This document shows positions 1 through 9,522 of a DNA stretch of 36,675 nucleotides, piece by piece (the first letter of the stretch is position 1; each line of letters starts with the position of its first letter). The stretch comes from an uncultured Geobacteraceae bacterium (GTDB lineage Bacteria; Desulfobacterota; Desulfuromonadia; Geobacterales; Pseudopelobacteraceae): the NCBI GenBank assembly GCA_903958085.1, contig CAJBRY010000680.1, forward strand, positions 1 to 36,675, in the 5' to 3' direction. The notes below the pieces were generated by a model. The model saw only the letters and a list, made by a program, of their open reading frames with translations. It searched no databases and was not told the DNA's origin. A program made the translations under genes and the position numbers.

Positions 1-80
1 CATAGAGAATTGGTATATATTCACCTTGGATTTTGTCGTCTGATAGTTGCAATAAGTGGAATAGGTAGAATTAACAGAAT

Positions 81-109
81 AAAAAAAGGGAGGCTTTTTC
101 AAGCCCCCC
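81..109 (-). terminator. Rho-independent terminator of the pilus operon
   Basis: Minus-sense RNA GGGGGGCUU-GAAA-AAGCCUCCC-UUUUUUU: 9-bp stem (one G.U), 4-nt loop, 7-U tract; lies just downstream of the prepilin stop at 133. Confidence 0.85.
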
Positions 110-132
110 TCTACTAAAAATATTTGTATCGA

Positions 133-864
133 TTAGAACGGACGGTCGAATGCCCAGACAGTTGCACGCACATCAGTATTTGCCCATGTATAGGCAACAT
201 TCGTAGAAGAATAGTTATTAAATAACGGTGATAAAACTGACTTTGTTGTGTCTGGAGTTGCAGTTACAGCCTTGTTCGACGACCTGAAACTTCCTTTTCC
301 AGCATCTGCCTCTCCATCCAAAGCAGTATCAATGGCTTTAAAAAGTTCTAGATCCTCTTTTGAATAAGAAGCAGTACAGTCCTTATCTTTGCACATTACA
401 ATTACGTTTCTGTTCGTGCCTGTAATAGGGAGCCCAGGCACGTTTCCAAAGTACATATAGTAAGTATACGAACCCACAACTACGGGGTTTGCTGGAGCGT
501 GCGACATAGTAGTTGTGATTTCTGTAAGCGCACTGGCAGTAGTTTCTTCAGTTGCCCCACCATCGCCAATTACACCATTTTTACCTGAGTCACCTGGATA
601 CCGTCCGTTACGATCCAGATAGGCCAAACTCAAATTGCGCCAAGTGCTGGCAGCAGAGATGACCTTCTTGGCATTCGCGTTGATTATCAAATCCTGCCCC
701 TTAACAATTGCGGCAATGATAATCCCGATGATAACCAAAACAATTGCCATCTCAACAAGAGAAAAACCCCTATGGTTTCTGATTCGCGCTACAAGGCCAA
801 GTTTTTTCGGTTCTTCCACGGTTTCCATCTTGGTTTCCAGCTCAGTATCCATCTTTGGTTCCAT
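133..864 (-). CDS. Type IV/II prepilin-like protein with N-terminal methylation motif (G|FSLVEMAIVLVIIGIIIAAIVKGQ) and long acidic leader
   Basis: ORF 133..936; start set at internal ATG (862-864) preceded by AAAAGGAG in minus sense; class III signal peptide GFSLVE plus hydrophobic helix. Confidence 0.85.
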   Translation of the reverse strand: MEPKMDTELETKMETVEEPKKLGLVARIRNHRGFSLVEMAIVLVIIGIIIAAIVKGQDLIINANAKKVISAASTWRNLSLAYLDRNGRYPGDSGKNGVIGDGGATEETTASALTEITTTMSHAPANPVVVGSYTYYMYFGNVPGLPITGTNRNVIVMCKDKDCTASYSKEDLELFKAIDTALDGEADAGKGSFRSSNKAVTATPDTTKSVLSPLFNNYSSTNVAYTWANTDVRATVWAFDRPF

Positions 865-917
865 ATTTCCGCTCCTTTTCTGGTTGGAATCTAGATCAAA
901 AAGTATATGTTCATACG

Positions 918-946
918 CGTATACTATGTAAAACAAGGTTAGTCAA
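918..946 (-). promoter_or_regulatory. Putative sigma-70-like promoter for the prepilin gene
   Basis: Minus sense TTGACT-N17-TATACG (plus coordinates 941-946 and 918-923); the -10 is overlapped by the palindrome ATACGCGTAT (913-922). Confidence 0.45.
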
Positions 947-968
947 GAAAACTTGTTAATAATTTAGG

Positions 969-997
969 GGCTTGAACATTTTTTTATTCCTCAAGCC
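969..997 (-). other. Inverted repeat spanning the stop codon of the TPR gene
   Basis: GGCTTGA (969-975) / TCAAGCC (991-997), 15-nt T-rich loop containing the stop codon (984-986). Confidence 0.5.
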
Positions 998-2063
998 TCA
1001 TAAGTTTGTCCTTTGCCTCTTTTTTCAGTGTAGAACTTGCATTCGGCAGAGTCAAAATATGGCGATATGCCCTGACCGCTTCGATTCGGTTCCCCTTGCG
1101 TTCATGTATCCGCGCCATGCCGTGGAGAGCCAGCGGATCTCCTGCTTCTGCCATCTGTCGGTAAGTCATTGCCGCCTCTTCAAGCTTGCCCGTTCTCTCC
1201 TGAAGGATGCCGAGGTTGATAGCCAGAGTCCTGTTGGTCGGATCGGCTGAAGACGCTTTTGAAAAGAGCTGAAGAGCTTCAAGGCTGTTCCCTGATGATG
1301 AATAGGCGATAGCCGCATTGATCATTGCAGGAACGTAGTCAGGTTTTTCCTCCAAAGCCAGTTTTGCTTCCTCGGCTCCTTCATTGAACATACCGAGGTT
1401 ATTAAGAGCAGCCGCTACGTTGTTCCTTATCTTGAAATTATCTGGATCAATCTTCAGCGCTTTCCGGTAGCTTGCCAAAGCTGATCTCCAGTCTGATACC
1501 AGCTCGGCTGATCTGGCTGAATACAGAAGCGCGTCCCGCTTTGCTGTATCAGCTCTACCTGATGAGGCAGAGTCGGGGGCGATTGTTACCGGTACAGCTT
1601 TAATTGCCAATCCATCTGGCGGATTGTATCTGATATACGGTTTATGTCTGGTCGGCTTTTTTGTCGGCGCCGCTTTTTTTCGAGCTGGTACTGCTGCAAC
1701 AATTTCTTCGGGTTCGTCTTTTTGTTCTACTGACGGCATTACGACCGCCTGAGGTGTTGCCGGTTCAGACACCACTGGCACAGGAACAGGCAGAGGAACA
1801 ATCGGTGTCAGTGGTTTAGGTGCCTGTGGCACAACCGCCGAGGTACCTGTAACCAGCTGTACCATCCATTCATACTGGGTAACGGCGACCAGACCAATTG
1901 CAATTGCTGCGACTGATATCGCAGATATGACTACATATCGGTTTTTAATATTCTGATCTTTAGCCGGAAAACCATGTGCACGGCTTAGTGTCGGCGGAAT
2001 ATCCTTCATCCCTGCCGATTCGCCGGTGCTTTTTTTTGATAGTAGATCAGCCAGAAGACTCAT
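984..2063 (-). CDS. MshN-like TPR protein with N-terminal TM helix and Pro-rich linker
   Basis: TM segment YVVISAISVAAIAIGLVAV; PLPVPVPVV linker; TPR helices (SALASYRKALKIDPDNFKIRNNVAAALNNLG...); position in pilus operon. Confidence 0.75.
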   Translation of the reverse strand: MSLLADLLSKKSTGESAGMKDIPPTLSRAHGFPAKDQNIKNRYVVISAISVAAIAIGLVAVTQYEWMVQLVTGTSAVVPQAPKPLTPIVPLPVPVPVVSEPATPQAVVMPSVEQKDEPEEIVAAVPARKKAAPTKKPTRHKPYIRYNPPDGLAIKAVPVTIAPDSASSGRADTAKRDALLYSARSAELVSDWRSALASYRKALKIDPDNFKIRNNVAAALNNLGMFNEGAEEAKLALEEKPDYVPAMINAAIAYSSSGNSLEALQLFSKASSADPTNRTLAINLGILQERTGKLEEAAMTYRQMAEAGDPLALHGMARIHERKGNRIEAVRAYRHILTLPNASSTLKKEAKDKLMRLEE

Positions 2064-2083
2064 TCAAAAATACCAGTCCGTTA

Positions 2084-3925
2084 TCATTTAAGTGTTGGGT
2101 GCAAAACATATTGGGACTCATTATAGAGCAGCAGCAACGTCATGGAATCAGGCTGGCCTGTGCTTTTCAACCCTTTTGCCTTTTGATACTGCCTGAGCGC
2201 AGTTTCCGTTTTTTGATCAAAAACACCGCTTTCCGATGTTGTCATTCCTGCATTTTGCAACAATTTCTGGAGTGTGGAAATTGCTTTTCCTTCAGAGCCT
2301 TTGGCGACGCGTGCAGGTATCTTAACATAGTTTTTCCATGGAATTAACGCTTTGCGCCGCCATACTGCTTCGAACTCACTTCTGGAAAGCGTGCTTTTGG
2401 ATGCCAGAGGTGGATCTATCCTGAATTCGTTGCTTGAAGCTTTAAGCAGCGCAACATAGATGTCCCCACCCTTCGGGGAGTAAGCAACCGAAACCAGTGA
2501 AGGATAGTTGCTCTTCAGCAGTTCATCGACAGTTCCGGTGAAGGGCTGAAGTCGCATGCTCCTGGCTGAAGTCAGGCTGACAAGATAAGAGGTGAGAGTT
2601 CCCTTTGCAAGTTCTGTTTTTTCTACAGCCGGATAATTCCATGCTGCAAGAATAGCATTGAAGGCTGATACCGCCATGCGCCTGGGGTCGGCAGCGGCTG
2701 TTTCACGTGCGGCGTCAGCGGCAAAAGAGCTCTCTTTTTGTGGAGTGACTGTAATTGTTTTTTTGCCTGTGCTTGCGGAAGTAGATCGACTAAAACGTGC
2801 AGAGCTTGTCGAGGCATATACTGTGGCTGTCGGTTTTGCCGTTGAACGATTCAGCATTCTGGCAGACGAAAGCGGTGCCATTTTTAATTGCGGAGTCGGC
2901 GATGGCAACACCATAGCGGTCAGCAGATCCCATTTTTCACGGATTATCAGGGTACCGACTCCAATGGCAGCAATCAGTAATAACCAGATAAGCATGACGA
3001 TAACGCGGCGCGGGGAAAAACTCATGGCGAACAGGCCGCTTGATCTGCCGCTAAAAGGTTGGAGCTCCCGACGGTGACTGGCTGGCGGCTTGACGGTCGC
3101 TTCCCGTGGAGCGGCTGCTTCCATGACATCTGAGGCGCCCTGCTCTACATGCGTTGCTTTAACTTCTCTGCTGTTTCCGAGGAACGCAGACATGAGCGCA
3201 CGAGAGGCCAGCAGATTTATGGTGCGCGGAATGCCGCCGGAAAGTTCGTAAACCAGATCCTTGGCCTTCTGATTAAACAGCAGAGAGTTATTCCCACCCC
3301 GGATCAGTCTTGTATTTATGTAATCGGAGGTCTCCGGCGATGTCAGGGGTTTGAGCTGGACTCGAACCGTAATGCGCTGATTCAGCTGACGGAGTGGAGC
3401 ACTGAGAAGCTTGTCGCACAGTTCATGCTGGCCGATAAGCATAATCTGGAGCAGCTTTTCTTTTTCGGTCTCCAGATTTGAAAGCAGCCTGAGTTCTTCA
3501 AGAGTCGTGTCAGGAAGCTCCTGAGCCTCGTCAACTATTATTACCACCCGTTTGTCATTGGCTGCATGACTCAGCAGAAAGTCGCGGAATGCTTTGAGCA
3601 TGTCATTTTTATTTGTGGTGGTGCGCGGAATTTTAAAATCATCTAGGATGGCCTGAAAAAATTCGTCAGGCATAAGTCGCGGCGTCATGATCAATGCTAT
3701 TTCAGCACGATCTTTCCATTTATCTGTGAAGATACGCAGTATGGTGGTCTTGCCGGTTCCAGGCTCACCCGTAAGGACGCAAAAACCTTCTTTCTGTTTA
3801 ACGCAGTATTCGAGCGAGAGGAGCGCGGTGGCGTGAGCAGGTGAATTGTAAAAGTAGGCGATATCCGGCGTGAGTCGGAACGGGTCATCGTTTAGATAGA
3901 AAAATGAGAGATAATCCGCTGCCAT
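2084..3925 (-). CDS. ExeA/GspA/MshM-like AAA ATPase with TM helix and C-terminal peptidoglycan-binding domain
   Basis: PFRLTPDIAYFYNSPAH, Walker A GEPGTGKTT, Walker B VVIIVDEAQEL; TM VIVMLIWLLLIAAIGVGTLII; C-terminal STLQKLLQNAGMTTSESGVFDQKTETALRQYQKAKGLKSTGQPD (PG_binding_1 type). Confidence 0.88.
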   Translation of the reverse strand: MAADYLSFFYLNDDPFRLTPDIAYFYNSPAHATALLSLEYCVKQKEGFCVLTGEPGTGKTTILRIFTDKWKDRAEIALIMTPRLMPDEFFQAILDDFKIPRTTTNKNDMLKAFRDFLLSHAANDKRVVIIVDEAQELPDTTLEELRLLSNLETEKEKLLQIMLIGQHELCDKLLSAPLRQLNQRITVRVQLKPLTSPETSDYINTRLIRGGNNSLLFNQKAKDLVYELSGGIPRTINLLASRALMSAFLGNSREVKATHVEQGASDVMEAAAPREATVKPPASHRRELQPFSGRSSGLFAMSFSPRRVIVMLIWLLLIAAIGVGTLIIREKWDLLTAMVLPSPTPQLKMAPLSSARMLNRSTAKPTATVYASTSSARFSRSTSASTGKKTITVTPQKESSFAADAARETAAADPRRMAVSAFNAILAAWNYPAVEKTELAKGTLTSYLVSLTSARSMRLQPFTGTVDELLKSNYPSLVSVAYSPKGGDIYVALLKASSNEFRIDPPLASKSTLSRSEFEAVWRRKALIPWKNYVKIPARVAKGSEGKAISTLQKLLQNAGMTTSESGVFDQKTETALRQYQKAKGLKSTGQPDSMTLLLLYNESQYVLHPTLK

Positions 3926-3941
3926 GCTCTGCTAGAACCTC

Positions 3942-5159
3942 CTAAGCTTTTCCGACCGTGGAGACAAGGTCGTAAATAGGGAGCAACAATCCCATTATCA
4001 TAATGGCAAAAAGTCCACCAATTACAACCATAGCAAGTGGTTCGACTATCTTGCCAAGAGTGTCGGTGGCATTGTCCAGCTTTGTCGTGAAGTACTTAGC
4101 CAGAAAATCGAACTGTTTGTCAAGGCTTCCGCTCGTTTCTCCGACGCGGATTTTGCTTATGACCAGTGGTGGCAGGATTTTCTGCTGCTCTAAAGATTCT
4201 GAAATCGGCCTGCCATAGAGAATGTTCTCTTTGGCTTTGAGGAGATTAACCGCAAAATATTCGTTCCCCAATGCCGGAATCAATAGATCAAAAAGCCTTT
4301 CAATAGCAATCCCTGCCGCCATAAGTATTCTGAACTGCTCCGAAAATGTAGCCAGCAGTTTATTGAAAATAATTACTTTTATGAACGGAAGCTTAATCAG
4401 AGTAAGATCGCGTATGTATCTGAACTGGCGGTTCTTACCCAATAAAATTATTACGAGGGGAGTCAAGGACAGTGTAAAAAACAGCATTTTCCAGTGTGAC
4501 TGGAAGAAATTGCTGGTTGCGATTATTGCTAGAGTGAGAGCGGGAAGCTTTACCCCTAATCCCTTAAGAGTTACGACAAGATTAGGAATTACGAAAAGCA
4601 TCCAGAAGGTCAGGGCTCCGAATATGGCTGCGAAGGCAATAACAGGATTCAGGAGTGCTTTTCTGATGGCGGCGGAGAGATCAAGCATCCGCTGAAGATG
4701 TTCGGAAGCTTTTCTCAGGTTTTCTTCAAGGTGCCCAGTTTCCTCACCGACTAATACCAGCGTCTTGACGATGTCTGGAAACAGTTTGCCCTGTGCTTCC
4801 AAAGCAGCCGACAGAGAACTGCCACGTTCCAGTCTCTGTTTAATATCGGAAATAAACGGTTTGAATGCTTTTTTTGTTGTCGAGATAAGGATGTCATCGA
4901 GTACCGCAATGATTGGTATTCCGGCATTCATCATGACCGAGAAACTCTGAGTGAATTCGAGAATATCCTGTCTGCCTACCTGAATTTTTTTGAAGAGCTG
5001 ATAAAGATAGGATTGCTGACTGGTCGCCTCGCGAATAGAAACAATATATAGTCCCTTCTCGTTCAGATCTCTTGTAGCTGATGTAATTGTTTCTGACGCC
5101 AGTCTCCCCTTTACGTTCTTTCCGGAGTAGTCTATTGCGTCGTAGGAGTAGTTCCTCAT
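3942..5159 (-). CDS. Type II secretion F/PilC/MshG family inner-membrane platform protein
   Basis: MRNYSYDAIDYSGKNVKGRLASE N-terminus, FTQSFSVMMNAGIPI motif, duplicated GspF domain, C-terminal IVEPLAMVVIGGLFAIMIMGLLLPIYDLVSTV. Confidence 0.92.
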   Translation of the reverse strand: MRNYSYDAIDYSGKNVKGRLASETITSATRDLNEKGLYIVSIREATSQQSYLYQLFKKIQVGRQDILEFTQSFSVMMNAGIPIIAVLDDILISTTKKAFKPFISDIKQRLERGSSLSAALEAQGKLFPDIVKTLVLVGEETGHLEENLRKASEHLQRMLDLSAAIRKALLNPVIAFAAIFGALTFWMLFVIPNLVVTLKGLGVKLPALTLAIIATSNFFQSHWKMLFFTLSLTPLVIILLGKNRQFRYIRDLTLIKLPFIKVIIFNKLLATFSEQFRILMAAGIAIERLFDLLIPALGNEYFAVNLLKAKENILYGRPISESLEQQKILPPLVISKIRVGETSGSLDKQFDFLAKYFTTKLDNATDTLGKIVEPLAMVVIGGLFAIMIMGLLLPIYDLVSTVGKA

Positions 5160-6808
5160 CCAACAACTCTTTGAATCTCATTGATGGTTGTCTGACCGGC
5201 GGCCACCTGTTTAAGCCCCTCAGTAAAGAGCGGAACCATGCCTCCGCGCAGAGCCGCCTGAAAGACTGCTTCCATTGAGGCTTCAGAGTAGATCAGTTCC
5301 TTGATCTCTGAGCTAAAAACCATTACCTCGGCGATTGATGTCCTGCCGGAATAGCCACTGTTTCCGCATCTGTCGCATCCTGCTCCACGAAAAGCACTGT
5401 TTCTTTCCATTCCAGCATTCCTGAAGAGCAGCTGTTCTTTCTCCCCCAGTTCGTACTCCTCTTTGCAGTAGTGGCAGATTTTGCGTACAAGGCGCTGGGA
5501 AAGAACTGCCAGTATGGTTGAAGAAAGCAGCAGTTTGCTCATTCCCAAGTCAAGCAGACGGGGAATGGATGTTACTGCATCGGTTGCATGCAGAGTGGAA
5601 AGCAGGAGATGCCCTGTAATTGAACTGCGGATTGCAATCTGGGCTGTTTCCTTGTCGCGAATTTCCCCCATAAGCATTACATCCGGATCCTGCCGCATGA
5701 AGGTTCTGGCTGACGATGCAAAGGTGTAGCCTGTTTTGTCGTTGACCTCGGTCTGGCGGACAAAATTAAGGCGGTATTCTACCGGATCTTCGACAGTTAT
5801 AACGTTTTTATCGAGCAAATCAAGTTCGCGAAGACAGGAGTATAAAGTTGTGGTTTTGCCGCTTCCGGTTGGGCCGGTTATAAGTATGATGCCGTGGGTT
5901 TTGCTGAAAAGCTGACGTAAAGTTTCAATAATATCATCGTTTAGCCCCAGTGAATTGATATTCCTGATAGAACCACTCGTGGAGAGAATTCTCATTACAA
6001 TATTTTCGCCATGCACAGTTGGAGCCGTGGATATGCGCAGTTCGTATTTCTTTTTTCTAAACAGCTGAGTGAAAGCACCATCCTGAGGAAGTCTCTGCTC
6101 GGTTATGTCCATCTGGGCCATGATTTTTATTCGCGAAGCCAGAGATGTAAGAACAATTTTAGGAAGGCAGTGGGAATATTTAAGCACACCGTCAATTCGG
6201 TAAAAAATGTGGAGTACCTCTTCAGAGGGTGTCAAATGAATGTCTGAGGCCAGCTTCTGAATGGCATCCATGACAAGAAGCTCAGTCAGATCGGGGATGT
6301 CGGCATTTTGAATTGCTGCAGCCGTATTAAGGCCTGCCAGCAATGTTTCCAGGCGCTGCTGTACCGAGTTATTTGCAAAATAGTAGGCGCACTCGATGCT
6401 GTCTCCAAAAGCCTCCTCGTCAACAAGGAAAACTTTGGGTCGCTTCCCGGTTAACTGGATAACGTTATCTATTGCAACAAAGTTGCTGGGGGAAAGAATT
6501 CCGATAGAAAGAACATCATCCGTAAGTTCCAGCGGAATGTAGCCGTTTTTTAAGGCAGTTTCTTTAGGGATGCAGCGCAGAGCCTGCTCGGATAGAGTGA
6601 AAGTACGAAGATCAAGATACTCAATGCCGGCCTGCTGGGCAACAGTTCGGGCAAATTCCTGTGACGTCAGAAATCCGAGAGAAATAAGAGTTTCAGCAAG
6701 TGTTGCACCTGTTACGCGTTGTTGAATGATGGCAATGTTGAGCTGTTTGGCAGAGATTAAGCCTTTTGACAGCAGGAGCTCAAACAGATTATCCGGAGCG
6801 GGCAACAT
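5156..6808 (-). CDS. GspE/PilB/MshE family secretion ATPase
   Basis: MshEN-like N-terminus; Walker A GPTGSGKTTTLY; FMRQDPDVMLMGEIRD; HLLLSTLHATDA; zinc-binding CHYC...CDRC. 4-nt overlap with downstream gene. Confidence 0.95.
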   Translation of the reverse strand: MLPAPDNLFELLLSKGLISAKQLNIAIIQQRVTGATLAETLISLGFLTSQEFARTVAQQAGIEYLDLRTFTLSEQALRCIPKETALKNGYIPLELTDDVLSIGILSPSNFVAIDNVIQLTGKRPKVFLVDEEAFGDSIECAYYFANNSVQQRLETLLAGLNTAAAIQNADIPDLTELLVMDAIQKLASDIHLTPSEEVLHIFYRIDGVLKYSHCLPKIVLTSLASRIKIMAQMDITEQRLPQDGAFTQLFRKKKYELRISTAPTVHGENIVMRILSTSGSIRNINSLGLNDDIIETLRQLFSKTHGIILITGPTGSGKTTTLYSCLRELDLLDKNVITVEDPVEYRLNFVRQTEVNDKTGYTFASSARTFMRQDPDVMLMGEIRDKETAQIAIRSSITGHLLLSTLHATDAVTSIPRLLDLGMSKLLLSSTILAVLSQRLVRKICHYCKEEYELGEKEQLLFRNAGMERNSAFRGAGCDRCGNSGYSGRTSIAEVMVFSSEIKELIYSEASMEAVFQAALRGGMVPLFTEGLKQVAAGQTTINEIQRVVG

Positions 6809-6839
6809 ATAGTTTCACCTGCCTGAACGCAAACGAACT

Positions 6840-8525
6840 TTACTCATTTTCAACTATATGAGGGCGCAGGAGAAGCACCAGTTCAGATCTTGATTCAGTA
6901 TTGTTTGTTCTGGTGAAGATCTTGCCAAGGTACGGTATATCGCCGATGAGCGGTATCTTCTCTTGATTTGAGGATTCCTTCTTCGAGATCAGGCCGCCTA
7001 TGATTACCATTTGACCATCCCGCATCTTGACGGTGGTTGTCATCTCGCGCAGAGCAACGGTTGGTATGGTAATTGTGGTCTGGTTGCTGCCGCTGCCGAA
7101 GGTTTTGTCCTGCAGGTTCACCAGGTCAGACGTTATAGGAGTAATATTGAGCGAAATGTCACCTTTTTCAGATATGAAAGGTACTATGCCGATAATCATA
7201 CCCGAAAGAACGCTTGTGGTTTCAGGGACGAAGCTTATAGTATTACCCCCTGCATTAGTTGACGTGGTAGTGGTCACTTTTGAAATAAAACTGGTGTTAG
7301 TTCCGACGGTTAAAATGGAGGCATGACCGTTCATGACATTGATTTTTGGGTTGGAGAGGGTTTTGATCTCTCCTTGAGTTTTCAGAGATGTGAGCAGTGC
7401 CTGGAAGTCCGTTCTAGCAAGCCCTACCTGAAATTTTGAACTGTTGGCAGCAGCATTACTGGCATCATTGAAAGAGGTGTTTGCAAGATTGAGACTGCCT
7501 AAACCACCACTAAGCGTGCCGCCCAGTGCTCCTGCATTTTTGAGAAAGGACCAATCAATTCCGAAGTTGAGTCCTTCATTCAGAGTAACTTCAATGATTC
7601 TAGCCTCGATCATCACCTGGCGGTTTAGAACCTTCCTGACATTATCCAGATACTGTTCAACCTTCTCCAGATTTTTTCTGGAGGCGGTCACCATTATCGT
7701 TCCGGTAAGACGGTTCACTGTGACGCTTTGCTGTGCGCCCCCTTCTCCTGATCTGTTGGTAGTTTTGTGTTTTTGATCAATCCCACTACCGGTCTGTGCG
7801 GCGGAAGTCCCACGCTTATCCATAATGCTTGCAAGAGATGACTCCATGGAACTCCAGAAATCATGAGCCTTGCCGTCGGCCTTGCTGCCTGCCGTAATTG
7901 CAGCGCTCATTCCTGCTCCGGAAATATTTCCACCGACGTCCATCGAATAAGAATTGACAAGAGCCGGGTGCCCCAATTCAAAAACTCTCGTACCGACCGA
8001 CTCAACTTTGAGGACATTATTGGTTATCGTGTAGAAGCAATCGGCGCTTGAGAACACACTTTTCAGCGCATCCTCTGCGGTAGCATTCTTAAGAGACAGA
8101 GTGATGGGCTGGTCGAGAGGCACATCCCGGTCTATCATAAGATTTAATCCGCTTGCGTCGGCAATAATATGAAGGACGTCACCGAGCGTACTGTTTCTTA
8201 CGACAATAGTGACAATTTTGGTTTTAAGCGGAACTATCTCCTCCGGCATTGAAACAAAAGCCGGCGGCTGCGGCTCAGATGGTGGTGGAGGGGGGTCAAC
8301 TTTCCAGGCCGGTGAGCGCGGGATGCTGTCATTTATGAGATGCTCATCCGACTTTGCAGCCTGTTTGTTGGAAGAACAGGCCGTCAGCATCGCTACAGCA
8401 AGAACAGGCAACATGTACCTGCAGAGGACGGCAGTTATAGTTGAAAATAATTTGGATATCGACCTTGCCCCGGTAGTCTGTGACATGGGATTAACAGCTA
8501 TGCTGATTATTCTGTGGTCAACCAT
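6840..8525 (-). CDS. Secretin (MshL/PilQ/GspD family), probable lipoprotein
   Basis: Lipobox-like LAVAMLTAC; STN/secretin N domains; QVMIEARIIEVTLNEGLNFGIDW and C-terminal MTTTVKMRDGQMVIIGGLISKKESSNQEKIPLIGDIPYLGKIF. Start supported by GGGAAGGATCTATG in minus sense. Confidence 0.93.
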   Translation of the reverse strand: MVDHRIISIAVNPMSQTTGARSISKLFSTITAVLCRYMLPVLAVAMLTACSSNKQAAKSDEHLINDSIPRSPAWKVDPPPPPSEPQPPAFVSMPEEIVPLKTKIVTIVVRNSTLGDVLHIIADASGLNLMIDRDVPLDQPITLSLKNATAEDALKSVFSSADCFYTITNNVLKVESVGTRVFELGHPALVNSYSMDVGGNISGAGMSAAITAGSKADGKAHDFWSSMESSLASIMDKRGTSAAQTGSGIDQKHKTTNRSGEGGAQQSVTVNRLTGTIMVTASRKNLEKVEQYLDNVRKVLNRQVMIEARIIEVTLNEGLNFGIDWSFLKNAGALGGTLSGGLGSLNLANTSFNDASNAAANSSKFQVGLARTDFQALLTSLKTQGEIKTLSNPKINVMNGHASILTVGTNTSFISKVTTTTSTNAGGNTISFVPETTSVLSGMIIGIVPFISEKGDISLNITPITSDLVNLQDKTFGSGSNQTTITIPTVALREMTTTVKMRDGQMVIIGGLISKKESSNQEKIPLIGDIPYLGKIFTRTNNTESRSELVLLLRPHIVENE

Positions 8526-8971
8526 AGATCCTTCCCGGCTTTTCGCATCAGCACCTGATTCTTATCAATTTTGATTATGACCCCACCATCAAGGTCAGAG
8601 CCCTCGTTGACAACGTGACCGTCTACAATCGCCATTCTCGTAGAACCCGCGTAATATATCATGGAAACAACGGGGAGGCTAGCCAAAGAACGAGGTGGAG
8701 TGCTCTTGATGTAGGAGGGACCTTTCAAGCTTTTATCTGCGCTGTCCCTATTCGCTTTCGCCGGTTTGGTTACCGGGCATGTACGTCCCGTGAATGTTCT
8801 TAGCGGAGATGGTGTTGTTATGGCGACAGATGGATTGGAAAAACTGATCAGCTCTTTTTCGGAAGGTGTCAGTTCGGAATCCGGAAGTTTCAATAAAAGG
8901 AGTGTAGCTGGAATTGCCATTACGAGGAGCAATGTTAAAACTATTGACACTACAGTCTTGTCCGCTGTCAT
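8507..8971 (-). CDS. MshK/PilP/GspB-like single-TM pilus accessory protein
   Basis: N-terminal TM; C-terminal YYAGSTRMAIVDGHVVNEGSDLDGGVIIKIDKNQVLMRKAGKDLWL resembles GspB/PilP C-terminal domain; ATGA overlap with upstream CDS and 19-nt overlap with secretin. Confidence 0.7.
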   Translation of the reverse strand: MTADKTVVSIVLTLLLVMAIPATLLLLKLPDSELTPSEKELISFSNPSVAITTPSPLRTFTGRTCPVTKPAKANRDSADKSLKGPSYIKSTPPRSLASLPVVSMIYYAGSTRMAIVDGHVVNEGSDLDGGVIIKIDKNQVLMRKAGKDLWLTTE

Positions 8972-9522
8972 GGCTTCTGCTTCTCATTGGCAATTATTTT
9001 GCCGGTGATCTTGTAAGATAGCGCTCCGACTCCTTTTACATCTGACTGTGTTATGGCTATAGCGCTGACAGGGCTTACAGGGAATACGGATCCATGAAGG
9101 GCGCTAATTGTATTCAATACACCGTTAAAATCCGGATTGTTTAAGGTTATAGTGTACTGAATAGAAGATTCACTCCCTTTTTTCTCCAGAGCAGTAATAG
9201 TCATGTCATCGGCATTGAACAAGGTTTTCAGCTCATCTATTTTTTCATAGAGAATCATTTCCGGTGATTTATTTTGTATGTTCCGGGCAAATTGAGACTG
9301 TATTGCTGCTAAAACGGAACGGCGATTTGCACTGGCTTCCCTTACTTTGGAAAGCCCACTCACTGCTCGAGTCAAGTCATCTAGCGTTTTTACCAACTGG
9401 CGATGGCTCCGTTGCTGAATTATGAAAGCAGAAGTCATAACCAGAAGCAATAATGCTGCAATATAAAAACGCCACTTCAACGGTTTTAGGCTGTATTCAT
9501 AACCGTTTCCACTCTGATTCAT
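8968..9522 (-). CDS. MshJ/PilO/GspM-like protein
   Basis: Single N-terminal TM then coiled coil and small alpha/beta domain; operon position between MshI- and MshK-like genes. Confidence 0.65.
   Translation of the reverse strand: MNQSGNGYEYSLKPLKWRFYIAALLLLVMTSAFIIQQRSHRQLVKTLDDLTRAVSGLSKVREASANRRSVLAAIQSQFARNIQNKSPEMILYEKIDELKTLFNADDMTITALEKKGSESSIQYTITLNNPDFNGVLNTISALHGSVFPVSPVSAIAITQSDVKGVGALSYKITGKIIANEKQKP

Noticed and set aside
635-1250. Plus-strand ORFs 635..931 and 972..1250
   Set aside because: Antisense to the prepilin and TPR genes; no domain similarity or RBS.
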